The translations under genes and the position numbers were made by a program. A stretch of DNA of 64,000 nt from Chrysophaeum taylorii (taxonomy: Eukaryota; Sar; Pelagophyceae; Pelagomonadales; Pelagomonadaceae): NCBI GenBank assembly GCA_029834535.1, contig JAQMWT010000036.1, positions 156,007 through 220,006 on the forward strand. Direction: 5' to 3'. Position 1 is the stretch's first letter, and each line of letters starts with the position of its first letter. Shown piece by piece: positions 9,492 to 20,247 of the stretch. The notes beneath the pieces are model-generated. The model searched no databases and had not been told where the DNA came from. It saw only the letters and a list, made by a program, of their open reading frames with translations.

Positions 9492-9654
9492 TGCAAGAAA
9501 CAATACCCCTCACAGGTCTCGACCCCTCCTTCGCCCCAAAACGCGAATGAAACTAAGAGTACGAGGCTTGAGCAGTAGCGGGCGGCGAGCACGGGAACTG
9601 GCAGGGCGGCAGGGACCGGCGCACGCAGCGTTAATTAAAAAAAAAAAGAAAAAA

Positions 9655-9739
9655 TGTTCACTTCACATCACTTCACTATAGCCACGTAGATCGACGTGTT
9701 CACTTCACATCACTTCACTAGACTTGCTTAGTGAAGTGA
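9655..9739. repeat. Direct CACTTCAC repeats ending in a hairpin
   Basis: A 22-bp block (GTTCACTTCACATC...) occurs twice (about 9656 and 9698). The second copy ends in CACTTCACTA (9711-9720), an 8-base loop, and TAGTGAAGTG (9729-9738), a perfect 10-bp stem. It lies just upstream of the Dpy-30 gene and may be a transposon end or a transcript terminator; neither is shown. Confidence 0.6.
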
Positions 9740-9785
9740 GCCGTGTTCACTGGGAGGCTTAGTGAGTGTGCAAGGCTGGTAATTA

Positions 9786-10790
9786 ATGCATTTCAACGGA
9801 TACTTCAACGCGTCACACAGAGTGGACAACAGAGTGGAACGCTCGTCACGAACTCGAAATCGTGCCGACCGATCAGAACCCCATTATTTTATGGAGGCGC
9901 GGCCACATCACCCGTACCAGGGTGTATCGGGCGGGCACCCGTACCAAACAGCGAGCGCAGAGGTCAATCCGTACAGCCAATCCGGTGCTGGCGTACCTCC
10001 CTATCCGCAACAGAGTGGCAGCGTGACATCGTCGTCATATTCGCCGGCGTACCATGCCCCACCCGTGTCGGTTTCGACACAGTTGAGTTCGACCATGCCC
10101 TTTGACTACTCGGCATCGAACGCGCCGCCAACACACCAACTGCCAATGACGACCCATATGCCTCTCGTGCATCCTCACGGCGGCCAGTACTCGCAGCATC
10201 ATCAAGCCTTCATGCCGCCCTATCAGGACGGACCGCGCGTTTTGCATTCCCCGCCTCACGGGGCTTCCGCGACGCAGCACGCCCCTGTGGGTGGCCAGTT
10301 CGCGCATGCGAGTCATAAACCCTTCGCGCCGCAGCCACCACCGGTTCAGCCCGCCCCGCCGTTTCCGACACAAGATATCAAGCCCGTCGTCCCGTCCACC
10401 GTCGCCCCGACACCCGCCGGCGCCCCCCCCGCTCAATCAAGGGCGCCCGCGGCATCGGTGGCACCGACACCCGCGCCGGCACCAACGGCTGCCGCGCCCG
10501 TCGATCCCGAGCCCGTTGCTCCAGCCGCTCAAGACAACAATGCCAAGAAGGACGCCATCTGGAACATGCCCGTTCGCACGTACCTTGATCAGACTGTCGT
10601 CCCTATCCTCCTCGACGGGATGTCGGAGCTCGTCAAGCACAGGTGAGCGTCTTGACTCTTGTGCTGCCAAAACCGTGCTGTTGTTCTTAGGCCCGACGAC
10701 CCCATCAAATGGCTTTCCGAGTACCTGGCCGAGAACAACCCCAACGAGCCTCCCTCGAAACGAATCAAGACGACAGCGGACCAAAACTAG
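9786..10790 (+). CDS. Dpy-30 domain protein with long Pro/Gln/His-rich N-terminus
   Basis: Exon 1 runs to 10642, a 48-bp GT-AG intron covers 10643-10690, and exon 2 runs to the stop at 10790. The splice restores the Dpy-30 motif: PVRTYLDQTVVPILLDGMSE, then KHRPDDPIKWLSEYLAENN, the helix-turn-helix dimerisation module that docks on Ash2L in Set1/MLL histone H3K4 methyltransferase complexes, and on dynein/flagellar and Golgi partners in other proteins. The tail SKRIKTTADQN carries a possible nuclear signal. The first about 250 residues are low-complexity (Pro, Ala, Gln, His, Ser, Tyr), with P-Y-x repeats near the start. Two in-frame starts exist, 9786 and 9891 (MEARPHHPYQG); the second looks more natural because codon use upstream of it is poor. 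Confidence 0.88.
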
Positions 10791-11139
10791 CTCGCCTTGA
10801 GGAAGAAACCCGGTGCTCTTGTTCGGGGTCGATGGCTGCCAATATTCCAACCTCGCAATTAAGGCGTTCGAGTGGGATGGACTCCAGCGACGTGCGTCAA
10901 TACCCTTTCGGGCTAGTGCCGTGTGTTGCATGTCGATGACGCGAGTGTGGCCGCGTGCTCCAACCCACTGTCGAATAAGCATGCTAGCTGGCGGTTATGT
11001 AGCTGATGTCGCGAGGCGCGTGCGTATCAAAGTCTACACACGCCATGTATGGGGCTACTACAGATTAGCCTTGTAGATAGGATCGGCTATTATGCCCGTC
11101 TCGCGGTGCTGGCACGGTCGCGTATCTAACCCCGGTACC

Positions 11140-11312
11140 CGGACGGTTTTCTAGCGCCTGGCCGTCTCCTATAATCGGCTTGCGTCAACGTCCTTCCTTC
11201 CACTCTCCCCAACTCTCCTTTCCGCTCAACGCTCTCACCCCCGCCAATCTAAGCTGCTTCAATCTGCGCACGCTCCGCCCTTTAACCTTTGAGTTTACTC
11301 CTAAACCCGAAA
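11140..11312 (+). repeat. Dispersed repeat, copy B (partial)
   Basis: From CCCGGACGGTT through CCTATAATCGG, CGTCAACGTCCTTCCTTCCA, CCCCCGCCAATCTAAGCTGC to CCTTTGAGTTTACTCCTAAA this matches copies A and C, but the 5' block shared by A and C (CCCCTACGTCTC...) is missing. Confidence 0.75.
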
Positions 11313-11749
11313 GATTGATTGCGGGGTCTGTGGTTCAGGAGCCAGTAAGTCCCAATTTCGAGGTCGACGAAAAAAGCGCATGATTACAAGCAGATTCGAC
11401 CATAAACCCAACCTGGGTCTGCGGTTTTTTTGAGGGGAAAATCGGTCGATTTGGAGCGGAAATGTGCTCGGGCCTCCGAGGGGGTCCTCTTGGGCTGTCC
11501 GCTAAGGGACAAGTGGCGCCTGGCGAGCCCGTATGACTTATATACACTAAGCCTGAAGTTGGCGACTGTATGGCGAGTCCAATCTCGACGCCCTACGTGC
11601 CGCCAGCGGTCGGAAGCGACTCAAGTCGGACCGCAGAGCGGTCCCGATACGCGAGAGGACTCTTCCTTGCCCTCTCGCCACGCTTTTCGAGTGCCGAGGT
11701 CATCACCAGCGTCATGCGTCGAGCTAGTCAGCGACGTTATCCTCCAGAG

Positions 11750-12262
11750 TCAGTGCGGATTGAATTGACGCGTCGATCGCGCGATGGAAGGAGTGTTTGC
11801 GCTTGAGACGCGCAGCCTCTCTTTGTCGCTCGATTTTGGCGTGTTCGAACTCGGCGGTGCCCACGTCCTCGGAGCGGTAGACGAGTTTCTACTCGCGAGC
11901 GACGCGAGAGAACCGCATGAGCCGGAGAGGCGGAAGATTTTTGAGGCCAATGCTGTCGAAGACGCTCTCACGTTGTCGGCGCGCCAATCTCACTTTCTGA
12001 CGTTCTCGACCTGAAGAAGAAAATTGTCCGAGTCCCAGAAGCCTTGGTGCTGCTTGCCAATTTTGAGCGTCTGGGGAGCCAGAGACTGGAACCACTTGAC
12101 GCCGCCGCACTCAGACAGGAAGACCTTTTCAAAGGGCGCTTGATTGTCGGATCGATCGTGAGGTCGACATCGTTGTCGCCGTCGTCGTCGTCTTCGTCGT
12201 AAACGTCGGGATCTGGCACGTTGGTCGCTACTTGCCGAAGCTTGCCATGCTTGTCACCTGAG
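11750..12262 (-). pseudogene. Decayed gene of unknown family (frameshift, 41-bp intron, in-frame TAG)
   Basis: Minus-strand reading from the ATG near 12275 gives an acidic frame (VPDPDVYDEDDDDGDNDVDL), then the protein-like frame shifts to APFEKVFLSECGGVKWFQSL and APQTLKIGKQHQGFWDSD. A GT-AG intron of 41 bp then joins QVENVR to NIGLKNLPPLRLM. After VARE an in-frame TAG interrupts, and coding-like sequence resumes as KLVYRSEDVGTAEFEHAKIE. The combination of splice signal and amino-acid texture argues for a real former gene; a frameshift plus a nonsense codon argue that it is dead. Family not recognised. Confidence 0.4.
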
Positions 12263-12909
12263 TTGTTAACCCATGGAGCCACGCGTTTCGTCAGTGGAGG
12301 CCATCAACAGTTGCAGGAGTGTCCAGAACCACTTCGATTACGTGCGCAGCCGACCTGTCTCTTCGGACCAATGCGCACCACGGAAAATCAGAAATCACCG
12401 CAAACCCTTACCCATAGATAATAATTACTAACCCTCTTGATTTCTCCCTTACCACCTTAGTTATATCCCTTACCCGTTATTTTTACTCCTAACCACTGAA
12501 CTCCCTCCCTACACGTGCTCACCAACTCACCCTGACCCGTTCCCCGAACCCGTTCTTGCACATTCTTGGGAGCTTTGGGTGAAAATTGATATTGGACGTC
12601 AATGAGAGGTCGAGGGCGCGTCGATCGGCGTCCGACCCTTCGGCAATAGCGACGCTGAGCAGGCTCTACGGACAAGAGGAGTTTTTAGTCCTCGACTAGA
12701 TGCGTGTTATCGGTCGCGACTTTAACCCTCCTTGATGACCGAACAACGAACTTGGGACTAAACCCTCACAAAAATCTCCACTATGTTGTTGCGGTTTATA
12801 GTCGAATCTACTTGTATTGCGTGATTTCTGGCGCGCTTTGATATACATCTGGCACCGATGTCGACGTCAAAAGCGCCATAAAACGACCGGACTATCTCGA
12901 CGCCTTTTT

Positions 12910-13480
12910 ACTAGCTGGCTATTCCGATCTCGCCGAACCCGAATGTGCAACGATATGAATCGTTGCAGTTAAAAACGGGACACCGGCGCGTGCCAAGTCG
13001 ATTTGGTAAAATCGGGCGAGCTTGAAGGTTTTTTTGGTGCGGGAAACGACACTGAAGCCGAAGTAGGCAGGCCATTAGAGCGAATAGTGCCTCAACGTTG
13101 TCGACTTCTTCGTCCATCACCAAGCGCGCGTTGGCGTTGTTCTCTAAGGGGTCTCAAGCACGGAGGAATAGCGGCGCAGGTCGGAGGCGTACACCTGCCT
13201 TCAGTCCGAGCGTGCGGTAGGTCTCGCAGGGCAACCCGGAGGCTCATTAATTTCCTGCAGATAGATGAGAAAAGTATCGAGCATCTTGCTGGCGGAGTGC
13301 CTGGATGTGGGCTGGCGTATGATGTCGGGGTGGCACTGGTCGGCGACGCCGAGGTTTTGAGAATACGGCACGCCCGCAAAAGGCCGCCGGATTCTACGAG
13401 CCGCAGTACCCGAGGCGCCGTCGCATCAGCATTTGGTATGGCCTCCGGGCGCACAGGGGAGCGCGCGCGAGCAACGTCGA
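12910..13480 (-). pseudogene. Decayed coding trace with a 51-bp intron
   Basis: On the minus strand, QNLGVADQCHPDIIRQPTS runs into KMLDTFLIYLQEINEPPG, then a one-base frame change gives LPCETYRTLGLKA. A GT-AG intron of 51 bp follows and then ENNANARLVMDEEVDNVEAL. Upstream, RRRLGYCGS is followed by a TAG. The joined peptide reads naturally, but at least one frameshift and one stop break it. Not recognised. Confidence 0.35.
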
Positions 13481-14399
13481 GGAGAAAACCATCGACGAGG
13501 AGATCATAGCGCCCGCATGCAAAGGCGGCATAACGGTCGGCGATCATATTGCGCCTACCAGCACAACCCCGTGGCGATCACCGAATAGAGAGGCTGCGGA
13601 GGCTCATATACTAAGTTACTTCTGTCGTCAGAAACATCCTCTTCAAACCACGAACACGCTCTGGCCATGTCACACGCTCACACGTCGCGGAATTTGATGG
13701 AGATCTTGCGAAGGTACGCGCGCGGTGAAATGATCAGGTAAGTGATGGAAACCTCGTCGATCGCCATGCTTAGATTCCCGACCACAAAGGTGAGGTGCGC
13801 CATATGCTACCCTAAGTCACAGTCGTTGCTGTGGCCACAACGGCCACGGGCGGTTCAAACGTGACTGCAGTCCAAGAGGAGATGTGCCAGTTGACACGCT
13901 GGCACAGGCCACAGCCGCAGCCGGGTGGCGAGGTTGACAGAGAAACAGGTTCAAGCGCCAATGGCGGCACAGCGAGCGGCACGGACGGCGACACGATGGG
14001 CGAAGAGGGCGATAGCGTCGGCAGCGGCGGGGGCAGCCCATTCGGTGTGTCGATTCAGATGACCGCAGGCGACTTGAGCAAGATGGATTTCCACAGCGGC
14101 GTCATGGGGTTATGGTCCGCATCATGATAGCGCCGCCAAGTGCAGCCTCGGTGGCCGCGGAGGCAGAGCCGCGATGACGGCGAAGATACGATGGAATGCG
14201 GTGGTGCAGGCCTCAGGGCAAGAATGCACAGACAACCAGAGCAAGCCACTACGGACAGCAGTTAGGTCACAGCGGCAGGCGCGTGCGTTGGGAGTTTGAC
14301 GGCGTGCGTGATGACCCGGGCTCCAGACGGCGCCCGAAACGATGGTTGTCAGGAGGCTTCTCGGGATGTGCGTTGGTTCCCGGCGACACTGGAGGCGGG

Positions 14400-15110
14400 G
14401 GCCAATCCGTCGCTTAAGGGGAGAGGGCGCGTCCCTCCACCCGTGAGCCCTGCCCCCCTCGCACCCGTGAAAGGAGGAGGATCACGACGTTGCTCGTATG
14501 GCAGAAGGTGACGAGAGTAAGGCCGAGGGCCACGAGGTAACAAAAAGCGACACGAATCCAGCGCGACAGACGAAGGATATGGACAGCCGCAGGGTGGGAA
14601 AGGTGCAGCGTCAACGGACTGCCGCATGGAAAGGGCGAGGACCTACGTGCATGAAGGCCTCCCTCCTCGCAAGGATGCACAGCACCGAAGCACCGGGCAG
14701 CAAGCCGTGCGGAACGCCGCGCACAAGGCGGAGCTGAGCAGTGCACGAATACCGGCAATGGGGATGGCAAGGTAGGCGGCATTGGCAGCCGAGCCGGAGG
14801 CACCAGCTTGCGGGCGAGCAGCTCCAACTGCAGGACCTCGTGTGTTTTCCCGAGTCCAAAAACAAAGGGTAGGAGACCGGGCCCGATGGTGCCGGCCAAA
14901 GAAAAGCAGGTGAACGCGACGGACGTGCCGGCGGCGACAGTACGCACATCAATGCCCCAGGCAGGCCCCCAAGGTCAAAAAGAAAGTCGAGGGCTACACG
15001 AGTAGTGCATCGAGGAGAGCGTGAAGCCAAGAGGGAGCACGATGCGGGAGAACAGGAAGAAGCAAAGGCCGCGTGACTTATTACTGGGGATACCGAGCTC
15101 ATTGGTGCCG
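14400..15110 (-). pseudogene. Possible decayed multi-pass membrane protein gene
   Basis: Hydrophobic stretches follow each other on the minus strand but in changing frames: FFLFSRIVLPLGFTLSSM, then SVAFTCFSLAGTIGPGLLPF with THEVLQLELLARKL, then ANAAYLAIPIAGIRALLSSA, then WIRVAFCYLVALGLTLVTF. The frame changes could be unseen introns or indels. Hydrophobic peptides also arise by chance opposite hydrophilic GC-rich sequence, so this is a weak call. Confidence 0.25.
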
Positions 15111-15385
15111 TGCGATACACGCGGCATGACCAAGAGCGGAGGTGTGGCACGCGGAAGGCATGCAGCCGATAGGGTTCGAGCAAGAATGAAAAAGATTCGA
15201 GGGGGCACGAGCCGGCGTGAGCACCAGAAAACCAGTCCCCGACCCGCCCGCTGCCATGTTCGCCGGACTTCCACAACTCGCGGGGACGTGGCAAACCAAA
15301 CCTGTCACGCACGCACCACCCTAACCAGCCACAGTCTAATATATACCAGTAGTGTTGTCTGATCGACGCCGCCGCCGCCGTGAGT

Positions 15386-17896
15386 ATGAGGGCCTTTCGG
15401 CGGCTACTCGTGGCCGTGACGATCTTGAGCGCGTTGACTGTGCTCGCGCTGCAACGGCGCAGCCTGCAATCTACCTCAATTGCAACCATTCCGGTCACGA
15501 CGATTACGAGGCCCCAGATCGACTTAACCGAGGATGCAAGGCAATGGGTCAAAGCGCTTGGGCCCGACGTCGCCGGAACGCGACCCCTGGACGCGACGGC
15601 TCAGCACGTAGTAAAGTGGTCCGAAGTCCCGGTGGCGGACGCCGCAGAAGCTGCCGCGGAGTTATCCGAAACAACAACATCATCCAAGGGTTCCGAGCTG
15701 TCAGACAAAACCGAGTTGCAAGAAAAGAGCGCCGAGGAAGGAGCGAGGCAGGAGGTGAAGGAATCCGAGGTGAAAGTCGAAGAGAGGCGCGAGGCGGCGG
15801 CGGCAGAGACCGTCGAAGAAAGTCCCAGAAGACGACCCGAAGGTTGGTACCAACTCGCGGAAGAGGACAAGATCATGGACGTGTTCGATCCCGCGACCGA
15901 GTTGGCTGCCGCGTTTCGGCGGTCGGCGACGGGAGAGGAGACGTACGAGGTCGTCGTGTGCGTGGCGTGCGCGTCGAGCGGGTGCGTCTCGAAGAGCGTC
16001 GAGGTCGCGAACGGGCTGTACGACGCGCCGAAGAAGAACACTCGCGTGAGGGTGGAATTGTGGATCCGCAAGGCCGACATGCAGCATCCGGACGTGGTTT
16101 CGGTCAAGGGTTTTGTGGGCGCCACGCCCGAGCCGGTGATCGACGGGTCTCTCGCGACGGCCGAGGCAGCTCTGCGAGCGACGAGGACGTTCTCGTCGGC
16201 CCGGCTCGTCGTCGCGATAGACGCGAGCGCGTGGCGGGTCACGAATGCCAATGACTGGGCGCTGTTTACGACGCCGTGGGAGGTTGGGGACGCGGGGCTC
16301 GCACCGTGGTGGCACGACGCGCACGGGGCCGACGACGCCGTGCCGTGGTGGCTGTCGGACCTCGGCCTGATTTTCTGCGGCCCTCGGAGTGCGCAGTGGC
16401 TGTCGCTCGTCGTCGACTTTCTGCGAGTGGAAAGGCCGCGGTTCTTCGCCGACCGCGACCAACCGAAGCGCGAGCTGCTGCTGCGCGTTTGCGCGAGCGT
16501 CGCGGCTCGCGAGGCGTGGTGGCGTCTCGAAAAGAACCGCACGAGCGTCCGGCTCGCGCCGCTCGAGAGTTCGTTTCTCCGACGGCTTCGGCTCGATCGA
16601 CGAGACGATGTTCTTCCCGACGACACCTCCTTCGCGAACGGTCCCGTCGGCCGCTACTTCGCCGACGCGCACGCGTCCAGCCTCCGGAAACCGCGGACGT
16701 GGGGGATCGCGACCGACGCTATCTTCGAGGCGGCGCGCTCCGCGACGCCGCCCGACCAAAAACAACAACAAAAACATCAACCCGAGGTGAAGAACGTAGT
16801 CGTGGTGACGGGCGCTGACTCGCGGTACGCGGGCGGCAAGCCCGCAAAGCTGGACCGTCTCCCGAATCATCGGTTGACGGCCGAGGAACACGACGCTGTC
16901 GTCGTCGAGCTCGGCCGCGACAAGCTCCGGTGGGCCAAGGCTCACGGCTACGGTTTTGAGTTCGTCGTCACGAACTCGATCGGCCCTGCGCTGCGAGCGT
17001 GCGGGTTGCGGCACTGGGAGTTTGCCAAGGCGTTCGCGTTGATCGCGGCCGCGCACGCGGCGACGACGCGCGGTCGAGCGGCGAACGGCGACGACGTCTG
17101 GCTCCTTTGGCTCGACCACGACGTCTGGGTCAATCCGAACGAAAGGTGGCGAAGCCTCGACGACTCGGTCGCCGCGGTGCCTCGGGGCGCGTCCCTCGTG
17201 CTCTCGAACTTTCGCTCCCTCAACACGGGCATCGTTCTCGTCAAGCTCGACGACGTCGGCCGAAGCTTGCTCTTCGAATGGCTCGTCGCCGTCATCGCCG
17301 GCCGAGTCGAGTGCCAGCCCTACGACCAGGCCGCCCTCCAGTACGTTCTCTTCTCGCGCCTCGCCGGCCAGGAAATCGACGCCACGGCCGATCCCTTTGG
17401 CTACTCGTGCCGAAGACCCGCGTGCGGCGGCACGCCCGACAAGCCCTTCGGGATGTGCAACCCGCACTTCCACGCTGCGCTCGACAAAGGCGGGGCCCTC
17501 GCGCCGGACCTGCCCGGCCGCGTCTGTTGGCTCTCGTCCTCCCCCCGTTCTGCCAGACCTCCCGGCCTCCTCTCGTGGTGTGGCGACGCCGTCGACCGCG
17601 GCCACGCCAATCCCGTTCTAAACCGCGTCGGCTTTCACGTCCTCGCGCCCGGCCCTCGACGCCCGCGCCTCCAGTGTTTCCAACCGCGCGCCTTCGAAGC
17701 CTGTCAGACCAACCCCGGCGCCAACTTCGGCCCCGCCAACGACGACGAACACCCTGGCTGGCTTTTCGCCCACAAGTCGATGGACATCTTCATGGCTAAC
17801 GTATCCTACGACGACCGAGCGGTACCCGCCGCCGCCCGACGCCCGCCGGCGGCGTCGGACGGACTTCTCGCGGCCGTCGACAAGGACGACCGGTGA
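15386..17896 (+). CDS. Type II membrane GT34-like glycosyltransferase
   Basis: 836 residues from the ATG at 15386. A short cytoplasmic tail (MRAFRR) is followed by a membrane anchor (LLVAVTILSALTVLAL), a charged Glu/Lys-rich stem (about 75-155), a central region of unknown function (about 170-460), and a C-terminal GT-A-type domain. In that domain KLRWAKAHGYGFEF, HWEFAKAFALI, the metal-binding WLDHDVWVN (W575, D577, D579), NFRSLNTGIVLVK and YDQAALQYVLF match the order of GT34 (GMA12/MNN10 galactosyl-/xylosyltransferase) enzymes. It should act in the Golgi on cell-surface glycans, with sugar and acceptor unknown. The stop at 17894 is followed at once by ATAATAAGG, and the next ATG is only 50 bp away, so the sulfotransferase downstream is tightly linked. 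Confidence 0.85.
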   Translation: MRAFRRLLVAVTILSALTVLALQRRSLQSTSIATIPVTTITRPQIDLTEDARQWVKALGPDVAGTRPLDATAQHVVKWSEVPVADAAEAAAELSETTTSSKGSELSDKTELQEKSAEEGARQEVKESEVKVEERREAAAAETVEESPRRRPEGWYQLAEEDKIMDVFDPATELAAAFRRSATGEETYEVVVCVACASSGCVSKSVEVANGLYDAPKKNTRVRVELWIRKADMQHPDVVSVKGFVGATPEPVIDGSLATAEAALRATRTFSSARLVVAIDASAWRVTNANDWALFTTPWEVGDAGLAPWWHDAHGADDAVPWWLSDLGLIFCGPRSAQWLSLVVDFLRVERPRFFADRDQPKRELLLRVCASVAAREAWWRLEKNRTSVRLAPLESSFLRRLRLDRRDDVLPDDTSFANGPVGRYFADAHASSLRKPRTWGIATDAIFEAARSATPPDQKQQQKHQPEVKNVVVVTGADSRYAGGKPAKLDRLPNHRLTAEEHDAVVVELGRDKLRWAKAHGYGFEFVVTNSIGPALRACGLRHWEFAKAFALIAAAHAATTRGRAANGDDVWLLWLDHDVWVNPNERWRSLDDSVAAVPRGASLVLSNFRSLNTGIVLVKLDDVGRSLLFEWLVAVIAGRVECQPYDQAALQYVLFSRLAGQEIDATADPFGYSCRRPACGGTPDKPFGMCNPHFHAALDKGGALAPDLPGRVCWLSSSPRSARPPGLLSWCGDAVDRGHANPVLNRVGFHVLAPGPRRPRLQCFQPRAFEACQTNPGANFGPANDDEHPGWLFAHKSMDIFMANVSYDDRAVPAAARRPPAASDGLLAAVDKDDR

Positions 17897-17946
17897 ATAA
17901 TAAGGTTTTCGACTGCTGCTGACAAAGAGCTTGCCGTTGGCTAGTG

Positions 17947-19490
17947 ATGAAGGTGGTTCGGTGGTGGTGGTGGTGCTTCTTCTTCGTCTCTGCTGCTGCG
18001 AAGAACCCCGAGTTCGACGAATCGAACACCGCGCGATGTCGGCGCACGTTCGACGGACCGTTGGAGCTCGACTTGGACCGGTGGCACGTGAAGTCGATGC
18101 CCTTTGACATCGCGACGGCCGTCGCGGCGAGGAAGCACGGGTCGTACACTTTCCGCGTGAGCGACGGGCAAGAGGCGTTCACGCTCAAGTTCGCGATGGT
18201 CGAGGGCGTGCCGTGGCCGCAGCCAATCAACAAGGCCAAGTACGAGCGGTCCCGCGAGACGGTGCGGCTGCGGTCGGGGGACGTGGTGGTGGCGACGTAC
18301 CCAAAGTCGGGGACGTCCGGACTCCAGAGTCTGTCGACGCGCGCGTCTCTGAAATTCATCGCAGGACATGGATGGAGCAGATTGTGTTGCTCCTGCTCCA
18401 TGGCGCCGACGCGGCCTCCAAGCTGAGTCCCGAGAGTCGGAACACTTTGACAAAAAGTACCGGAATCGGAAAAGTCTGGCTCGAGCCGATGCTCGCCGGG
18501 ACGCGATCCGGTCGGTTCACCGTCGGCGACTTCGACCGCATGTCGGCGCCGCGCGTCATCAAGAGCCACGCGCCCTACCACATGCTCATGGGCATCCCGC
18601 GCCCTGGAACGGGGCGCGGCATCTCGACGGGTCCGCTCGAAGCGTCCGAGGCCAAGGTCGTCTACGTCGCGCGCAACGCCAAGGACGCGGCCGTCTCCTT
18701 GTACTACCAGCGCGCTCCCGTCAAACTCCGCCGGCGCGAGCTCGCGCGCTTCCAACGCCGGCGCCTCGCGACGCGAGACGACGATCGACCCGGGAGGAGA
18801 GAGTGGAGCTTCCGCGACAACCTACTGTTGCGGATGCTCCAGAGGCGGCGCGATCACGGCGGCGGCGGCAGCAGTCTCGACCACGGCGGCAGTCTCGACC
18901 CACTCCGAGTCTTGCTCAACAACGGGACTGTTTCGTCGAACCGGCGCATGCCGATGGACGCGTGGTGCGCTCTCTACTTGCGCGGCGCCATGTCGTGCGG
19001 CTCCTACTTTGACCACGTTGCGCGATGGTACGCGGCCTCGCGTTCCTCGTCCAACGTCCTTTTCGTCACCTACGAGGACATGAAGCGAGACCCGACGGGG
19101 GTCATTAAAAGGGTGGCGGCGCATCTAGGCGTGTCGCGCTCGGATTCCGAAATCGCTCGCGTGCACCGCGCCTCGACTTTCGAGGCGATGCAGGCCCAAG
19201 CGCCGCCGCGGACCAAAACGAGCGGCACACGGAGCAAAGCGAGCACCCGCGACTCGAAATTCGCTATCCCTCCGGGGACGCCCTTCGCCAAGGTCAACAG
19301 GACGGCTTCGGGCCACCTCCGCCAGGGGCTCGTTGGCTCCTGGCGCACGCATTTCAGCGCCAAGCTGTCGGACCAGTTCGACGCCATCTACGCCGCGCAG
19401 ATGGCCAATGCCGTATCGCGAGCGGCGCGCGACTTCGGCGTGCCGCCGGAAGCACCTGAGTTCTACTTTGGCTGTAACATCACCTGGTAG
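17947..19490 (+). CDS. Secreted/Golgi sulfotransferase (PAPS-dependent), one 50-bp intron
   Basis: Exons 17947-18314 and 18365-19490; 497 residues. The intron (GTCCGG donor, CGCAG acceptor) is placed because splicing rebuilds the 5'-phosphosulfate-binding loop TYPKSGTTWMEQIV. The 3'-phosphate-binding motif follows as VVYVARNAKDAAVSLYYQ, and VLFVTYEDMKRDP and the HLGV helix also fit the Sulfotransfer_1 family. The N-terminus is a signal peptide or anchor with an unusual run of Trp (MKVVRWWWWCFFFVSAAA). An insertion around 245-325 contains low-complexity Arg and Gly/Ser/His stretches. The enzyme would transfer sulfate from PAPS to a hydroxyl of a glycan, lipid or small molecule. Its position behind a glycosyltransferase fits synthesis of sulfated polysaccharide, which is inference. 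Confidence 0.9.
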
Positions 19491-20037
19491 TAGAAGAAGT
19501 TTTTTTTACTAAACGTCGACGACTGCTCGTAATAAGGGATGGACGTGGGCGCGAGGTTGTTCAGTTAATGAAGCAGTAGGCGGGTTTTTATAAGGAACGG
19601 ACAAGAGGGAGTTGGTGCGAGCGGGGTTGCGAAGACACGTGAGGGTTGCCTGGAAGGCGGATATACTTATCCAGGAGAAGGGTATTTATTCGAATGTCGT
19701 CGACTGCTAAGAGGGAGGGCTCGGGCTTTGAGAGGCAGCTTTGGTGCCGCCGGAAAGGTGATGGTGGTATCCCGCTGAGGGTTCGGAGGGTTGTACTTTT
19801 TTGGGGGGGTGCCGATAGCGGCAAAGCACTACTGTGTGCTGTTGTAGTTCGTCGCACTCGGCGTTGAGGGGTTTCAAGTAGCAAGGTTTTTTTTTAAGGG
19901 TCGACTGGCTCTCAGAGAGGTGATGATCGGAGGCCGGGGTTTTATTAGAGAGGTCGTCTGCAAAGGTTATACAACCAACCAAAAAAGGGGTGCCACCAAA
20001 TAATAAGGGGGTACTTACTGTAGAAGATGTCTAGAAG
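19491..20037. other. 547-bp intergenic stretch, nothing recognised
   Basis: AT-richer than its surroundings, with T- and G-homopolymers (19501-19508, 19797-19808, 19888-19896) and several AATAATAA/TAATAAGG words that resemble polyadenylation signals. ORFs here are short and lack a protein-like composition. Confidence 0.6.
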
Positions 20038-20244
20038 ATGAGTTTGGGGACTTTCGTGAAGAACTTGGTTCGACCGACGGCGTCGAACCTGGGCGGGTGG
20101 GCTCTCGCCGTCGGGATCGTTGGGTTGTGGCAGTATTACGACGCGAAGCAGAAGAAGACGACGGGATCATCATCGTCATCCGGGGAGTGGACCGAGGAGG
20201 CCGAAGCGTGGAACGCAAAGGTACTCGCCAAGGAGAAAAAGTAA
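20038..20244 (+). CDS. Small single-pass membrane protein (68 codons), upstream of XPF
   Basis: MSLGTFVKNLVRPTASNLGG is followed by a membrane span (WALAVGIVGLWQYY), a Ser-rich linker and a charged tail with EAWNAKVLAKEKK. Size, one central span and a basic end suggest a mitochondrial inner-membrane accessory subunit, but I do not recognise the family. The stop codon ends 3 bp before the ATG of the XPF gene. The last codons overlap a consensus splice donor (AAAAAGTAAGTG), so an alternative in which this exon is spliced elsewhere is possible. Confidence 0.65.
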   Translation: MSLGTFVKNLVRPTASNLGGWALAVGIVGLWQYYDAKQKKTTGSSSSSGEWTEEAEAWNAKVLAKEKK

Positions 20245-20247
20245 GTG

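Larger units (their letters stand above)
8981..9785. other. Intergenic stretch with CACTTCAC repeats and a decayed gene
   Basis: Holds two clusters of CACTTCAC-type repeats (about 8999-9080 and 9655-9740) bracketing a probable pseudogene (9118-9491), plus an A-run at 9634-9653. The remainder shows nothing I can name. Confidence 0.5.
10791..15385. other. 4.6-kb gene-poor region with repeat and decayed coding traces
   Basis: No intact gene recognised. It contains repeat copy B (11140-11312), a decayed gene at about 11750-12260 (minus), a second at about 12910-13480 (minus), and hydrophobic minus-strand traces at about 14400-15110, each described separately. 12420-12560 is AT-richer with CCCTTACC words and nothing coding. 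A possible plus-strand start with two microintrons is at 13667 (exon to 13737, GTAAGT donor, 36-bp intron; exon 13774-13789; 33-bp intron), giving only about 43 residues; I could not extend it. Confidence 0.45.

Noticed and set aside
12420-12500. CCCTTACC words as degenerate telomeric repeat
   Set aside because: Irregular spacing and spelling; no tandem array.
15701-17605. 634-codon minus-strand ORF
   Set aside because: Lies wholly opposite the GT34-like gene. It is Arg-rich and motif-free, an expected shadow of GC-rich coding sequence.
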